In this document: piece by piece, positions 27,383-35,268 of the stretch
How the letters are laid out: each line of letters starts with the position of its first letter
Position numbering within the stretch: the stretch's first letter is position 1
The notes under the pieces: generated by a model
Databases searched by the model: none
Told to the model about the DNA's origin: nothing
What the model saw: the letters and a program-made list of their open reading frames with translations, nothing else
NCBI RefSeq assembly: GCF_051297175.1
Contig: NZ_JBINNY010000001.1
Span: 2,480,001 to 2,544,000, forward strand
DNA: 64,000 nucleotides
Direction of reading: 5' to 3'
Source: Dryocola sp051297175
Lineage (GTDB): Bacteria > Pseudomonadota > Gammaproteobacteria > Enterobacterales > Enterobacteriaceae
Position numbers and translations under genes: made by a program

Positions 27383-28585
27383 TTAGCCCGCAAACGACAC
27401 CGCCTTCACCGCCATTCCTTTCACAATCGTCCAGTACGCCAGCGCGATGGCGACCATCAGCACCACGAACAGCATCGACGGCGCAAACCACGTCAGCATC
27501 AGGCCGGTAAACAGCGGGTTGCACGCGCCGCCAAGCCAGCCAAGCTGCTGCGCGGAAAAGTAGCTCGCCTTCAGGCCCTGAGGGGCGATGTTATCCACCA
27601 GCATGTATTCCCCCGGCGCGTAGATCAGCTCGCCGAGGGTAAAGACCGCCGCCGAAATCCCCCACAGCAGCAGGTTGCTGCCCGACAGCATAAAGCCCGC
27701 CAGCCCGGCGATAAAAAACAGCGTGCCGTAGCACATCAGCTTTTTGATGTTATCCGGCCTGATGCGCTTGCCCACCGCGTACTGGAAGACGACCACCACA
27801 AAGGCGTTCACCGGCAGCACCACGCCGACGACCTTTTCCGCAAGCCCGGAATCGGAAATGGCGATCGCGTACTGCGAAAGACACGCCGCAAAAGAGCCGT
27901 AAACCAGCGAGCCTAAAAATGCCGAAAGGGTGAAATACATCAGCGCCCGGTCTTTGAGCATGCTGCGCGGCGAAAGCACGACGTTTGCGCTTTGGCCGCC
28001 CGCATTCACCGGCGCGCTGTGCACGTAGCGGCTAATCAGAATGAAGGGGATCACCGCCGTCATGCCGGAAAGCCAGAACGGCAGGTTGGTGCTGTAGAGC
28101 ACGGCGAGGGTGCCAATCGGCGGGCCGACCGTCCAGCCGATATTAGAGAACGTGTAGTTAAGCGAAAAAACCTTCGGCTTCTGGTGTATTTCTAGCGTGT
28201 CGGAAAAATAGCCTTTAAGCACGGTCGAAAATACCGAGTAGGCGCAGTTGATTAAGGAGTAGAAAACCACCACCAGCACCGCGTTATTCACCAGCGGGAT
28301 CGCCACAAACCCGCCGAGAAAAAGCGTGATGGCGATAAGCATATATTTTTTCTTATCAAATTTATCCGCCAGAATGCCGAACCACAGGCTGAAAAATACC
28401 CCAGCGGTCAGCGCGATTGTCAGCGCCAGGCCTATCTCCTGCAGCGGCATATCGTACTGTCGCGACAGGTAGATTGTCATAAACGGCAGGGTCAGGCCGC
28501 GCCCAACGGTGAGCAGTAGGGAGGCGATAAGTAAAACGCTTGTTGATAATGTCTTGCCGGTAAACCACTTGCTAAAGATGGCCAT
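27383..28585 (-). CDS. ydeE: MFS transporter YdeE
   Basis: 400-residue, twelve-span major facilitator protein matching E. coli YdeE (LLLTVGRGLTLPFMTIYLSRQYDMPL near the N-terminus; FGILADKFDKKKYML, the loop 2-3 signature; TLGELIYAPGEYMLVDNIAP). YdeE has been linked with export of dipeptides and other small solutes. ATG 28585 (AIFSKWF...) was chosen because upstream codons encode a non-membrane, cysteine-containing stretch unlike the family. It sits beside eamA and mar exactly as in E. coli. Confidence 0.9.
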   Translation of the reverse strand: MAIFSKWFTGKTLSTSVLLIASLLLTVGRGLTLPFMTIYLSRQYDMPLQEIGLALTIALTAGVFFSLWFGILADKFDKKKYMLIAITLFLGGFVAIPLVNNAVLVVVFYSLINCAYSVFSTVLKGYFSDTLEIHQKPKVFSLNYTFSNIGWTVGPPIGTLAVLYSTNLPFWLSGMTAVIPFILISRYVHSAPVNAGGQSANVVLSPRSMLKDRALMYFTLSAFLGSLVYGSFAACLSQYAIAISDSGLAEKVVGVVLPVNAFVVVVFQYAVGKRIRPDNIKKLMCYGTLFFIAGLAGFMLSGSNLLLWGISAAVFTLGELIYAPGEYMLVDNIAPQGLKASYFSAQQLGWLGGACNPLFTGLMLTWFAPSMLFVVLMVAIALAYWTIVKGMAVKAVSFAG

Positions 28586-28782
28586 GGTTATCGTTATCTG
28601 TTTAAGGCATGGGAGTAGACGGTCAGATTTATCATGAAGAAACAGCGAAGTACAGGCGGGCACGGGCGATCGGCACAACACAACACATCTGTATGGCAGG
28701 GATTTATTGCGATCTGTATCTGTTCAGCCGCGCGCTTTAGGCATAGATTTTAACAAATTTATAAAATATGACAGGGGCGGGT

Positions 28783-29682
28783 ATGACGCGGAAGGACGGA
28801 CTGCTGGCGATGCTGGTGGTGGTAGTGTGGGGGCTGAATTTTGTGGTGATAAAAATGGGGCTGCATAATATGCCGCCTTTGATGCTGGCGGGCCTGCGGT
28901 TTTTACTGGTGGCTTTCCCGGCGCTGTTATTTGTGGCGCGCCCAAAGATCCCGTTTCGCCTATTAGCCGCCTACGGTTTGACAATTAGTTTTGGCCAGTT
29001 CGCCTTTCTGTTCTGTGCGATTAAATTCGGTATGCCCGCGGGCCTTGCCTCGCTGGTATTACAGGCGCAGGCCTTTTTCACTATTATCCTCGGCGCGTTT
29101 GTCTTTCACGAAAGGTTGCAGACAAGGCAGATCGCCGGGATCGCCCTTGCCGTGGTCGGCGTGCTGATCCTGATTGATGGCAGCCTCGGCGGCCAGCACG
29201 TTGCGCTGCTCGGCTTTATGCTGACGCTGGCGGCGGCCTTTAGCTGGGCGTGCGGCAACATCTTCAATAAGAAGATTATGCAGCTGCCGTCGCGCCCGCC
29301 GATTATGTCGCTTGTGGTGTGGAGCGCGCTGATTCCGGTCATTCCGTTTTTTATCGCCAGCCTGCTGATGGACGGCCCGACGCTGATGCTGCAAAGCCTG
29401 GTGTCCATCGATACGGTGACCGTGCTGTCGCTGGTCTACCTGGCGTTTATCGCCACCATCGTCGGCTACGGCATCTGGGGGAGTTTGCTCGGGCGCTATG
29501 AAACCTGGCGCGTGGCGCCGCTGTCGCTGCTGGTGCCGGTGGTCGGCATGGGAAGCGCGGCCCTTCTGCTGGACGAAACGCTTAGCGCCACGCAGCTGGT
29601 CGGCGCGGTGCTGATCATGGCGGGGCTGTATATCAACGTGTTTGGCCTGCGCGTCAGGCGGGCGGAAAAGAGAACGGTGTAA
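28783..29682 (+). CDS. eamA: Cysteine/O-acetylserine exporter EamA
   Basis: 299-residue DMT-superfamily transporter with two EamA repeats and about ten membrane helices. It is nearly colinear with E. coli EamA/YdeD (LLAMLVVVVWGLNFVVIKMGLHN, GNIFNKKIM, GRYETWRVAPLSLLVPV). It exports cysteine pathway metabolites. ATG 28783 matches the family start; ATG 28768 is a less likely alternative. A terminator follows directly. Confidence 0.94.
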   Translation: MTRKDGLLAMLVVVVWGLNFVVIKMGLHNMPPLMLAGLRFLLVAFPALLFVARPKIPFRLLAAYGLTISFGQFAFLFCAIKFGMPAGLASLVLQAQAFFTIILGAFVFHERLQTRQIAGIALAVVGVLILIDGSLGGQHVALLGFMLTLAAAFSWACGNIFNKKIMQLPSRPPIMSLVVWSALIPVIPFFIASLLMDGPTLMLQSLVSIDTVTVLSLVYLAFIATIVGYGIWGSLLGRYETWRVAPLSLLVPVVGMGSAALLLDETLSATQLVGAVLIMAGLYINVFGLRVRRAEKRTV

Positions 29683-29688
29683 TCTCAA

Positions 29689-29714
29689 CCCCCTGCGTTG
29701 TTGCAGGGGGCTTT
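29689..29714 (+). terminator. Rho-independent terminator of eamA
   Basis: CCCCCTGC / GCAGGGGG, an eight-base stem with a six-base loop, then CTTTC. It begins seven bases after the stop codon. Confidence 0.8.
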
Positions 29715-29723
29715 CGGGTTACG

Positions 29724-29894
29724 CTAGCTTTCGCAGCGGGTTGGGATCAGCACATCTTTGCTTTGGTACTTATAGGGAATGAAGTATTCCTTGTGTCCCT
29801 GTTCTTCGCTTTTGCTCTGCTGGCCCTCGGCAATCGCCAAAACCTGCGCGTCCATGGAGCCCACCAACGGTGCGCGGGACGCGCAGGGTGCCAT
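29724..29894 (-). pseudogene. Possible C-terminal gene remnant
   Basis: Minus-strand frame of up to 56 codons ending with a convincing C-terminal-like segment (KEYFIPYKYQSKDVLIPT, then RCES and stop). No ribosome site is seen before either possible ATG (29894, 29855), and I recognise no family. Together with the opposite-strand remnant it fills the 310-base gap between eamA and the mar terminator. It may be a decayed gene or a small unknown gene. Confidence 0.3.
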
Positions 29895-29973
29895 GGCCGC
29901 GATGACCCGGCATTTCGATACGGCGGTAAATTCGCTGATTGAAAAGGGCGAGCAGATAAAGCTCGTGGAGTAA
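29854..29973 (+). pseudogene. Possible C-terminal gene remnant, opposite strand
   Basis: Plus-strand frame with gene-like codon use near its end (AMTRHFDTAVNSLIEKG, then EQIKLVE and stop at 29973). No proper start region is visible. It meets the minus-strand remnant head to head near 29850, as if a deletion had joined two 3' gene ends. Family not recognised. Confidence 0.28.
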
Positions 29974-29991
29974 GCCGCGCTTAAAAAGCAA

Positions 29992-30018
29992 AACGCCCGA
30001 TGCGGGGCATCAGGCGTT
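29992..30018 (-). terminator. Terminator of the marRAB operon
   Basis: On the minus strand AACGCCTGATGC / GCATCGGGCGTT forms a near-perfect stem followed by TTGCTTTTT. It lies 24 bases past the marB stop. Confidence 0.82.
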
Positions 30019-30041
30019 AAGGTTAACAGCGTTTTGCTCTG

Positions 30042-30245
30042 TTAATTATTATGGTAATACGGCGTGCCGAGCTGTTCTGATTTATCGCTCACGGTGTTGC
30101 TCGCGCGGGCGTTGCTGTCAGTTGGAGGAACGATCATTCCTCCGTGGTTAGCCGGGGTGACGTTAAAATTACCGGGCTGTTCCGCCATTACGTTACCCGA
30201 AGCCAGGACAAACAGCAGGGCAGCGGCGGATACAAAGCGTTTCAT
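30042..30245 (-). CDS. marB: Multiple antibiotic resistance protein MarB
   Basis: 67-residue periplasmic protein with a signal peptide (residues 1-21, ending NVMA) and the MarB C-terminal pattern SDKSEQLGTPYYHN. In E. coli MarB lowers marRAB expression by an unknown mechanism. Third gene of marRAB, 46 bases after marA. Confidence 0.9.
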   Translation of the reverse strand: MKRFVSAAALLFVLASGNVMAEQPGNFNVTPANHGGMIVPPTDSNARASNTVSDKSEQLGTPYYHNN

Positions 30246-30291
30246 GATTTCCTCATTACATCTGTTTAGACGATTAACTCAGGTTTACTGC

Positions 30292-30666
30292 TCAATGATT
30301 TAGCGGATGAATGTACTTTCCGTCACCGGCAAGGTGCGTCACGCGGTACTTATGCGGCGGCACGGAGAAGTAATTCTTGAACGTGCGGGTGAGCGTTTGC
30401 TGCGACTCAAACCCGTAACGTTCTGCTAAATAAAGGATCGGCTCGTTGCTGTCTTTAAGCTTGAGGGCGATCTCGGTCAGTTTGCGATTGCGGATGTACT
30501 GGCCTAATGAATGGCCGGTTTCTTTTTTGAACATCCTTTGCAGGTGCCACTTAGAGTAGCCAGAACGCTGGGATACCTTCTCAAGCGAGAGTGGGGTTTC
30601 CAGATTCTCTTCTATCCAGTCCAAAATGCTGTGTACCGTTATCGCATCGTTGTTGCGTCTGGACAT
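30292..30666 (-). CDS. marA: Transcriptional activator MarA
   Basis: 124-residue AraC/XylS-type activator consisting only of the DNA-binding domain. Two helix-turn-helix units are visible (LEKVSQRSGYSKWHLQRMF; LAERYGFESQQTLTRTFKNYF), almost identical to E. coli MarA. It activates efflux and stress genes such as acrAB, micF and tolC through marboxes. It is cotranscribed after marR (20-base gap) and is released when MarR is inactivated. Confidence 0.97.
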   Translation of the reverse strand: MSRRNNDAITVHSILDWIEENLETPLSLEKVSQRSGYSKWHLQRMFKKETGHSLGQYIRNRKLTEIALKLKDSNEPILYLAERYGFESQQTLTRTFKNYFSVPPHKYRVTHLAGDGKYIHPLNH

Positions 30667-30686
30667 CGTCTCACCTCTTTTCAGCT

Positions 30687-31121
30687 TTACGGCAATACCT
30701 TTGTTAGCAGGTGATAAAGTGCATCGACTTCATCTGCCGTCAGGTTTTTTGTCAGTTCTCGATTCAGGTCTTGCCCAACCAGGCTGTGGCACTTCTCACA
30801 CAGCGTCTTCCCCTCAGGCGTTAGCCTGACTAAAACACCGCGCTTATCGTTCGGGTTCGGCAATCGCTCAATCCATCCTTTGCAAAGTAGGCGATCGAGC
30901 ATGCGGGTCAGCGCGCCCAGGTCGACCGACAGCACTTTTTTCAGCTCAACCGGTGTAATGCACACTTCGCAATAGATGGAGCAAAGCACCTTGAATTGCG
31001 TCGCGGTGATATCCAGCGGCGAGAGGTAATCATTGAGCAGTCGGTCTTTGTGCTGGTTAACCATATGAATCAGCCGCCCGAGCGGGATCATTTCGTTAAA
31101 CAGGTCACTTGTGCTTTTCAC
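30687..31121 (-). CDS. marR: Repressor MarR
   Basis: 144-residue winged-helix repressor, the same length as E. coli MarR. The DNA-reading segment is VDLGALTRMLDRLLCKGWIERLPNPNDKRGVLV. GTG at 31121 (KSTSDLFNEMIPLGRLIHMVNQ) matches the E. coli start. The cysteine-bearing stretch (CSIYCEVCITPVELKK) contains residues that in E. coli respond to copper oxidation. It binds the two boxes just upstream and represses marRAB; salicylate-type phenolics relieve this. Confidence 0.96.
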   Translation of the reverse strand: MKSTSDLFNEMIPLGRLIHMVNQHKDRLLNDYLSPLDITATQFKVLCSIYCEVCITPVELKKVLSVDLGALTRMLDRLLCKGWIERLPNPNDKRGVLVRLTPEGKTLCEKCHSLVGQDLNRELTKNLTADEVDALYHLLTKVLP

Positions 31122-31126
31122 TATGG

Positions 31127-31185
31127 TTGCCCAGGCAAGTAGATTAATCACGCGAGATATTATTGCCAGGGCAAGTATAAGTCAA
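31127..31185 (-). promoter_or_regulatory. marO: marRAB promoter with two MarR boxes
   Basis: On the minus strand a -35 TTGACT (31185-31180) and -10 TAATAT (31162-31157) are 17 bases apart. MarR box I, ACTTGCCCTGGCAA (31176-31163), sits between them. MarR box II, ACTTGCCTGGGCAA (31140-31127), lies just before the marR start. The layout equals E. coli marO. A clear MarA marbox upstream of -35 could not be identified by eye. Confidence 0.9.
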
Positions 31186-31474
31186 CGTGATGATTCACCC
31201 GCTGACGCAGGATCACACGAATAGCTAAAACGCTTCCGCAAGCAGAGCAGCATTGCTCTGAAACGACCTGAAAAAGCAAGATAATTAGCGAGCTTTTAAG
31301 GGGTATCTGGCGATTTATTTTGTGTTGATGGCGCACGCTGAAGGTTCGCACTACACCTCAATAATATTCACGCAATGAATATCAAACGATGTGATACAAA
31401 ACGTCGGGGCCAGGTAACGACGTTTGGCTGCTATACTTGCCCAGCTGCAAGTAACGGATATTAAGGAAAAAAAT

Positions 31475-32143
31475 ATGATGGATTTGATGAAGGCTATCGG
31501 GCTGGGCCTCGTCGTGCTGCTCCCGCTGGCCAACCCGCTTACCACGGTGGCGCTGTTCCTCGGCCTCGCCGGGAACATGAACAGCAGGGCGCGCAACCGC
31601 ACGGCGATGATGGCCTCGATAAACGTGTTCGTTATCATGATCGTCGCCTACTACGCGGGCCAGGTGGTGATGAATACCTTCGGGATTTCTATTCCGGGGC
31701 TGCGTATCGCCGGGGGGTTAATCGTTGGGCTAATCGGCTTCCGCATGCTGTTCCCGCAGCAAAAGGCGCATGAATCCCCGGAATCCAAAACCAAAAGCGA
31801 AGAGCTGAGCGAAGAGCCGGACGCCAATATCGCCTTCGTGCCGCTTGCGATGCCAAGTACCGCAGGGCCGGGGACTATCGCGATGATCATAAGCTCGGCC
31901 TCCACGATCAAACACGGTGTTGATTTTGCGCCGTGGGTGGTGCTGGTGGCACCGCCGCTGATTTTCGGGCTGGTTAGCCTGATCCTGTGGGGCAGCCTGC
32001 GCAGTTCCGGGGCCATTATGCGCCTGGTCGGCAAGAGCGGCATCGAAGCCATTTCACGCCTGATGGGCTTCCTGCTGGTGTGCATGGGCGTGCAGTTCAT
32101 CATCAACGGCGTTATCGAAATCATTAAAACCTGGCCGCTATAA
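31475..32143 (+). CDS. marC: Membrane protein MarC
   Basis: 222-residue inner-membrane protein of the MarC/UPF0056 family with about six helices. It is near-identical to E. coli MarC in GLGLVVLLPLANPLTTVALF, FRMLFPQQKA, NIAFVPLAMPSTAGPGTIAM and ISRLMGFLLVCMGVQFI. It is divergent from marRAB. It was once thought to aid resistance, but deletion in E. coli gives no mar phenotype, and function is unknown. ATG 31475 follows TTAAGGA; a second ATG at 31478 is equally possible. Confidence 0.95.
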   Translation: MMDLMKAIGLGLVVLLPLANPLTTVALFLGLAGNMNSRARNRTAMMASINVFVIMIVAYYAGQVVMNTFGISIPGLRIAGGLIVGLIGFRMLFPQQKAHESPESKTKSEELSEEPDANIAFVPLAMPSTAGPGTIAMIISSASTIKHGVDFAPWVVLVAPPLIFGLVSLILWGSLRSSGAIMRLVGKSGIEAISRLMGFLLVCMGVQFIINGVIEIIKTWPL

Positions 32144-32155
32144 GAGGGGGAAAAG

Positions 32156-32395
32156 ATGAAAAACCTGAAGCTGCCCGCCGACGACTACAACGGCGTCGTC
32201 GCCCATATCGTCGACTATATGGAAGACAAGCATGATCTTCAGCTCGGCCAGTTTGAAGCCGAGTTCTTTCTGGACGAGCTGGTGAAAAAGATCGCGCCGC
32301 TTTTTTATAATCAAGGGCTTAATAAGGCCATGGACGTTATCAACAACAACGTGCTGACGCTCGAAGAGCTGCTGGATTTAGAAAAGGAAGTTTGA
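32156..32395 (+). CDS. DUF2164 protein
   Basis: 79-residue acidic helical protein of the DUF2164 family (DLQLGQFEAEFFLDELVKKIAPLFYNQGLNKAMDVI). Function is unknown. It starts 12 bases after marC behind GAGGGG and is probably cotranscribed with it. Confidence 0.82.
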   Translation: MKNLKLPADDYNGVVAHIVDYMEDKHDLQLGQFEAEFFLDELVKKIAPLFYNQGLNKAMDVINNNVLTLEELLDLEKEV

Positions 32396-32409
32396 ATAAA
32401 AATTGCGCT

Positions 32410-32437
32410 GTGACAGAGTCTCGGTATGTCATATAAT
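32410..32437 (+). promoter_or_regulatory. Sigma-70 promoter of the RES toxin-antitoxin pair
   Basis: GTGACA (32410-32415) and a perfect TATAAT (32432-32437) are 16 bases apart, about 40 bases before the antitoxin ATG. The sequence downstream (AATGAATATAACGCATATAT) is AT-rich with partial dyad symmetry and could be the autoregulatory operator. Confidence 0.6.
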
Positions 32438-32476
32438 GAATATAACGCATATATCCACTACGCAACGAGGTGAGTC

Positions 32477-33154
32477 ATGGGCGCAAAAGCAAATATCGCC
32501 AGGCGTGAGCGTCATCCTTTTGAAGTTCAGTCGCTGAGCGGCGACGAGCTGCACCGCATCGATTTCAAAACCGAGTCCGAATACCTGCTTATCGATCTAG
32601 GCAGCGTGGCGGGCCGCCGCAAAGATTTTAACGAACTGCTCGAAATGGCGATGAGCGCCGCCGTAAACGCGGCGGTTGCTTCACTGAATGCCATAAGCAA
32701 TGAAGCCCCAGCCACAAGCCCGGGCGAAAAGGCGCGTAAACCTGCACGCACGGCCCGCAATATCCGCAGGCAGGACGAACTTAACGAGCGCATCCTGAAC
32801 GAGGCCGTGTGGCTCTCTGCCCGCGAGCTGTCAGAGAAAGCCAGCTTTAACAACACCAACCCAAGCGCAGGGCCAAACCGCTGGAAGGCCGCAGGGCGCA
32901 TTTTCGCCGTACAGATCGGCGGCAAAGATAACTATCCCGAATACCTACTGGACGAAGGCTACCGTCCGCTACCCGTGGTGAAAGAGATCCTCGCGACGTT
33001 TGGCGACAGCAAAACGCCGTGGGGCCTGGCTATCTGGTTCGGCTCGGAAAACAGCTGGCTCGGCGGCAGGAAACCAAAGGATGTTTTGACGGAAATGCCG
33101 GAGCAGGTGCTGACGGCGGCCCGAGAAGAGCGCGAAGGCGGTGTTCATGGCTGA
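32477..33154 (+). CDS. ParS/MbcA-type antitoxin of a RES pair
   Basis: 225-residue protein. The C-terminal 70 residues (PLPVVKEILATFGDSKTPWGLAIWFGSENSWLGG in pieces, then RKPKDVL) fit the Xre/MbcA/ParS toxin-binding domain (DUF2384). The N-terminal 75 residues and a basic linker (KARKPARTARNIRRQ) are longer than in most such antitoxins and may carry the DNA-binding function. It overlaps the RES toxin gene by eight bases, the usual antitoxin-first layout. The ribosome site GAGGTGAG precedes ATG 32477. It probably neutralises the toxin and represses its own promoter. Confidence 0.75.
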   Translation: MGAKANIARRERHPFEVQSLSGDELHRIDFKTESEYLLIDLGSVAGRRKDFNELLEMAMSAAVNAAVASLNAISNEAPATSPGEKARKPARTARNIRRQDELNERILNEAVWLSARELSEKASFNNTNPSAGPNRWKAAGRIFAVQIGGKDNYPEYLLDEGYRPLPVVKEILATFGDSKTPWGLAIWFGSENSWLGGRKPKDVLTEMPEQVLTAAREEREGGVHG

Positions 33155-33827
33155 TACAGAACACAGGGACGTGTCTGGTGTGGAACGCGGGCTGGCCGCG
33201 CCAAGGGTGAACCTGAAAATAAACGTCGCGACATGGCCAGCAGGTCAGCGCATATATCGCATTCATTCTGATAAATTCACCGCTCTCCAGTTCAACCCCG
33301 GCATGGGAAACGCGCGCTTTAGCCCGATGTTGAACGGCGTCGCCACGCTCTATGGCGGGGCCACTACAGGCGTTGCCGTTATGGAAACGCTTTTTCATGA
33401 CGTACCGCTTCATTCCGATGGAAAGCCTTTCGACCTCAGACGCGCACAGGGGCTGGTTCACTCCGTGCTCAGCGCAACAACGGATTTAACGCTGGCCGAT
33501 TTTAATCCGAAAACGCTGCGCAAAATGGGCGTCAGGCGAGCCGACCTTCTTGATTCCAGCGCAGACCATTATCCCTTTACCAGAGAATATTCACTCGCCG
33601 TTCATCGGGCATACCCTGACGTTCACGGCCTGCAATGGTCGTCACGCCAGCATGGCGGCCAGGCAGTCATGCTCTTCGGCGACAGAATTGCGGCGGGGCA
33701 GCTCGACGTTGAAATAGAATCGCAGCGGCTGCTTGAGTCAGATTTGCTGATGGAGAGTATTGAAGAAGAGGCAGATCAGCTGGGAATCGTGCTGCTCGAA
33801 CCGGGCGGTGGGCAACATCATGGATAA
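33147..33827 (+). CDS. RES-domain toxin
   Basis: 226-residue RES-domain protein. The family-defining residues are visible: Arg in QRIYRIHS, Glu in GVAVMETLFHD, and Ser in GLQWSSRQHGG. RES toxins of characterised pairs break down NAD+ and stop growth; they resemble ADP-ribosyltransferases. ATG 33147 overlaps the antitoxin stop (TGA at 33152) by eight bases. An ordinary hairpin follows the stop. The C-terminal tail (SDLLMESIEEEADQLGI) is acidic. Activity against NAD+ is inferred from the family. Confidence 0.85.
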   Translation: MADTEHRDVSGVERGLAAPRVNLKINVATWPAGQRIYRIHSDKFTALQFNPGMGNARFSPMLNGVATLYGGATTGVAVMETLFHDVPLHSDGKPFDLRRAQGLVHSVLSATTDLTLADFNPKTLRKMGVRRADLLDSSADHYPFTREYSLAVHRAYPDVHGLQWSSRQHGGQAVMLFGDRIAAGQLDVEIESQRLLESDLLMESIEEEADQLGIVLLEPGGGQHHG

Positions 33828-33838
33828 CAAAAGCATGC

Positions 33839-33859
33839 CGGGTAGCCCATCGCTACCCG
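33839..33859. terminator. Hairpin between converging RES and sotB genes
   Basis: CGGGTAGC / GCTACCCG with a five-base loop, REP-like, without a T-run. Confidence 0.5.
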
Positions 33860-33868
33860 ACATTGACA

Positions 33869-35065
33869 CTAGCCGTGGTGCGGCTGTTCTTCTAAGGCCA
33901 CCGGCCAGCGGCGGAATATCAGCACTGACCAGATGAGCGCCGCAACGGCAGGCACCGCGCCAACCCAGCCGATGCTTGCCATCGACAGGTGCAGGCTGAC
34001 CTGGTTGCCCAGCAGCGCGCCTGCGCCAATCCCGATATTGAAAATTCCCGAAAACAGCGACATGGCGACGTCCGTCGCGTCCGGGGCCAGCGCCAGCACT
34101 TTCACCTGCATCCCGAGTCCAATCACCATAATGGCGACGCCCCAGAACATGCTCAGCACCGTGAGGTTAACGTTGCTGGTCGAGGCGGGAAGCAGCAGCA
34201 CGAGGCAGAGAACCAGCAGGGCGATCGCGCCGCTAATCAGCGGTGACGCATATCTGTTGCCGAGTTTGCCGAACAGAATGCTGCCCAGGATACCCGCGCC
34301 GCCCAGTACCAGCAGCAGCACGGTCGCGAAGTTTGCGCTCAGGCCCGCCACGCTTTGCACGAACGGTTCAATGTAGCTGTAGGCGGTATAATGCGCGGTG
34401 ACCACCACGGCGGTCAGCACGTAAATGCTCACCAGCGCCGGGCGGCGGAACAGCTGCGGCACGCTGCTGAGCGAGCCGGAATGTTCGCTTGGCAGCTTCG
34501 GCAGCAGCTTCATCAGGCAGACCAGGGTTATCGCCGCCACCACGCCAATGGCGAAGAAGGTGGTGCGCCAGCCGAAGTATTGCCCAACGATACGGCCCAG
34601 CGGCAGGCCTAAGACCATCGCCAGCGCGGAGCCCGTTGCAATCAGGCTCAGCGCCTGGGCCTTTTTACCCGCCGGGGCCATGCGAATCGCCAGCGAAGCG
34701 GTAATCGACCAGAAAATAGCGTGGGCAAAGGCGATGCCGATACGGCTTATCACCAGCACGGTAAAGTTCCACGCGAGGAAAGAGAGCACGTGGCTTGCGA
34801 TAAACAGCACGAAGATGCCGATAAGCAGCCTGCGGCGCTCTACCATGCTTGTCAGCAGCATAAACGGCAGTGACATCAGCGCCACCACCCAGGCGTAAAT
34901 CGTCAGCATGATGCCGACCTGCGCCGTTTCCATGCCGAAGCTCTGCGCGATATCCGACAGCAGCCCGACGGGCACGAATTCAGTGGTATTGAAGATAAAC
35001 GCCGCGACAGCAAGAGTAACGACCCGCAGCCACGCTGTACGGCGTGAGACTGTGCTTAGTGTCAT
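33869..35065 (-). CDS. sotB: Sugar efflux transporter SotB
   Basis: 398-residue, twelve-span MFS exporter matching E. coli SotB/YdeA (FIFNTTEFVPVGLLSDIAQSF, MLLTSMVERRRLL, SITASLAIRMAPAGKKAQALS). It exports arabinose and other sugars or IPTG-like compounds. In E. coli it lies next to marC; here DUF2164 and the RES pair are inserted between them. It is divergent from the PhzF gene. Confidence 0.93.
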   Translation of the reverse strand: MTLSTVSRRTAWLRVVTLAVAAFIFNTTEFVPVGLLSDIAQSFGMETAQVGIMLTIYAWVVALMSLPFMLLTSMVERRRLLIGIFVLFIASHVLSFLAWNFTVLVISRIGIAFAHAIFWSITASLAIRMAPAGKKAQALSLIATGSALAMVLGLPLGRIVGQYFGWRTTFFAIGVVAAITLVCLMKLLPKLPSEHSGSLSSVPQLFRRPALVSIYVLTAVVVTAHYTAYSYIEPFVQSVAGLSANFATVLLLVLGGAGILGSILFGKLGNRYASPLISGAIALLVLCLVLLLPASTSNVNLTVLSMFWGVAIMVIGLGMQVKVLALAPDATDVAMSLFSGIFNIGIGAGALLGNQVSLHLSMASIGWVGAVPAVAALIWSVLIFRRWPVALEEQPHHG

Positions 35066-35268
35066 AAAATAGTTTCGCGTAGGTAAATGAAAAGTTCTGA
35101 AGAGGCGTCGATCATAAAACCATCAACCGGGGCATACAACCCATTTTGTGATTTATGTCTCATTTTTTTACCCCTCTGTGAGCGCATAAAAAAATGAATG
35201 CATCGGGCGGGCGTGTCATGGCATGGTAGACGCCATGCAGTCACCAATAACAATACGGGGTTTACGCT

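Noticed and set aside
31186..31474. MarA marbox, and a small ORF on the minus strand (31160-31351), upstream of marR.
   Set aside because: No convincing 20-base marbox was found by eye, and the ORF overlaps marO and has no ribosome site.
33013..33154. Longer RES toxin start at GTG 33141.
   Set aside because: ATG 33147 is better spaced from the GAAGGCGG ribosome site, and the extra two residues are not supported.
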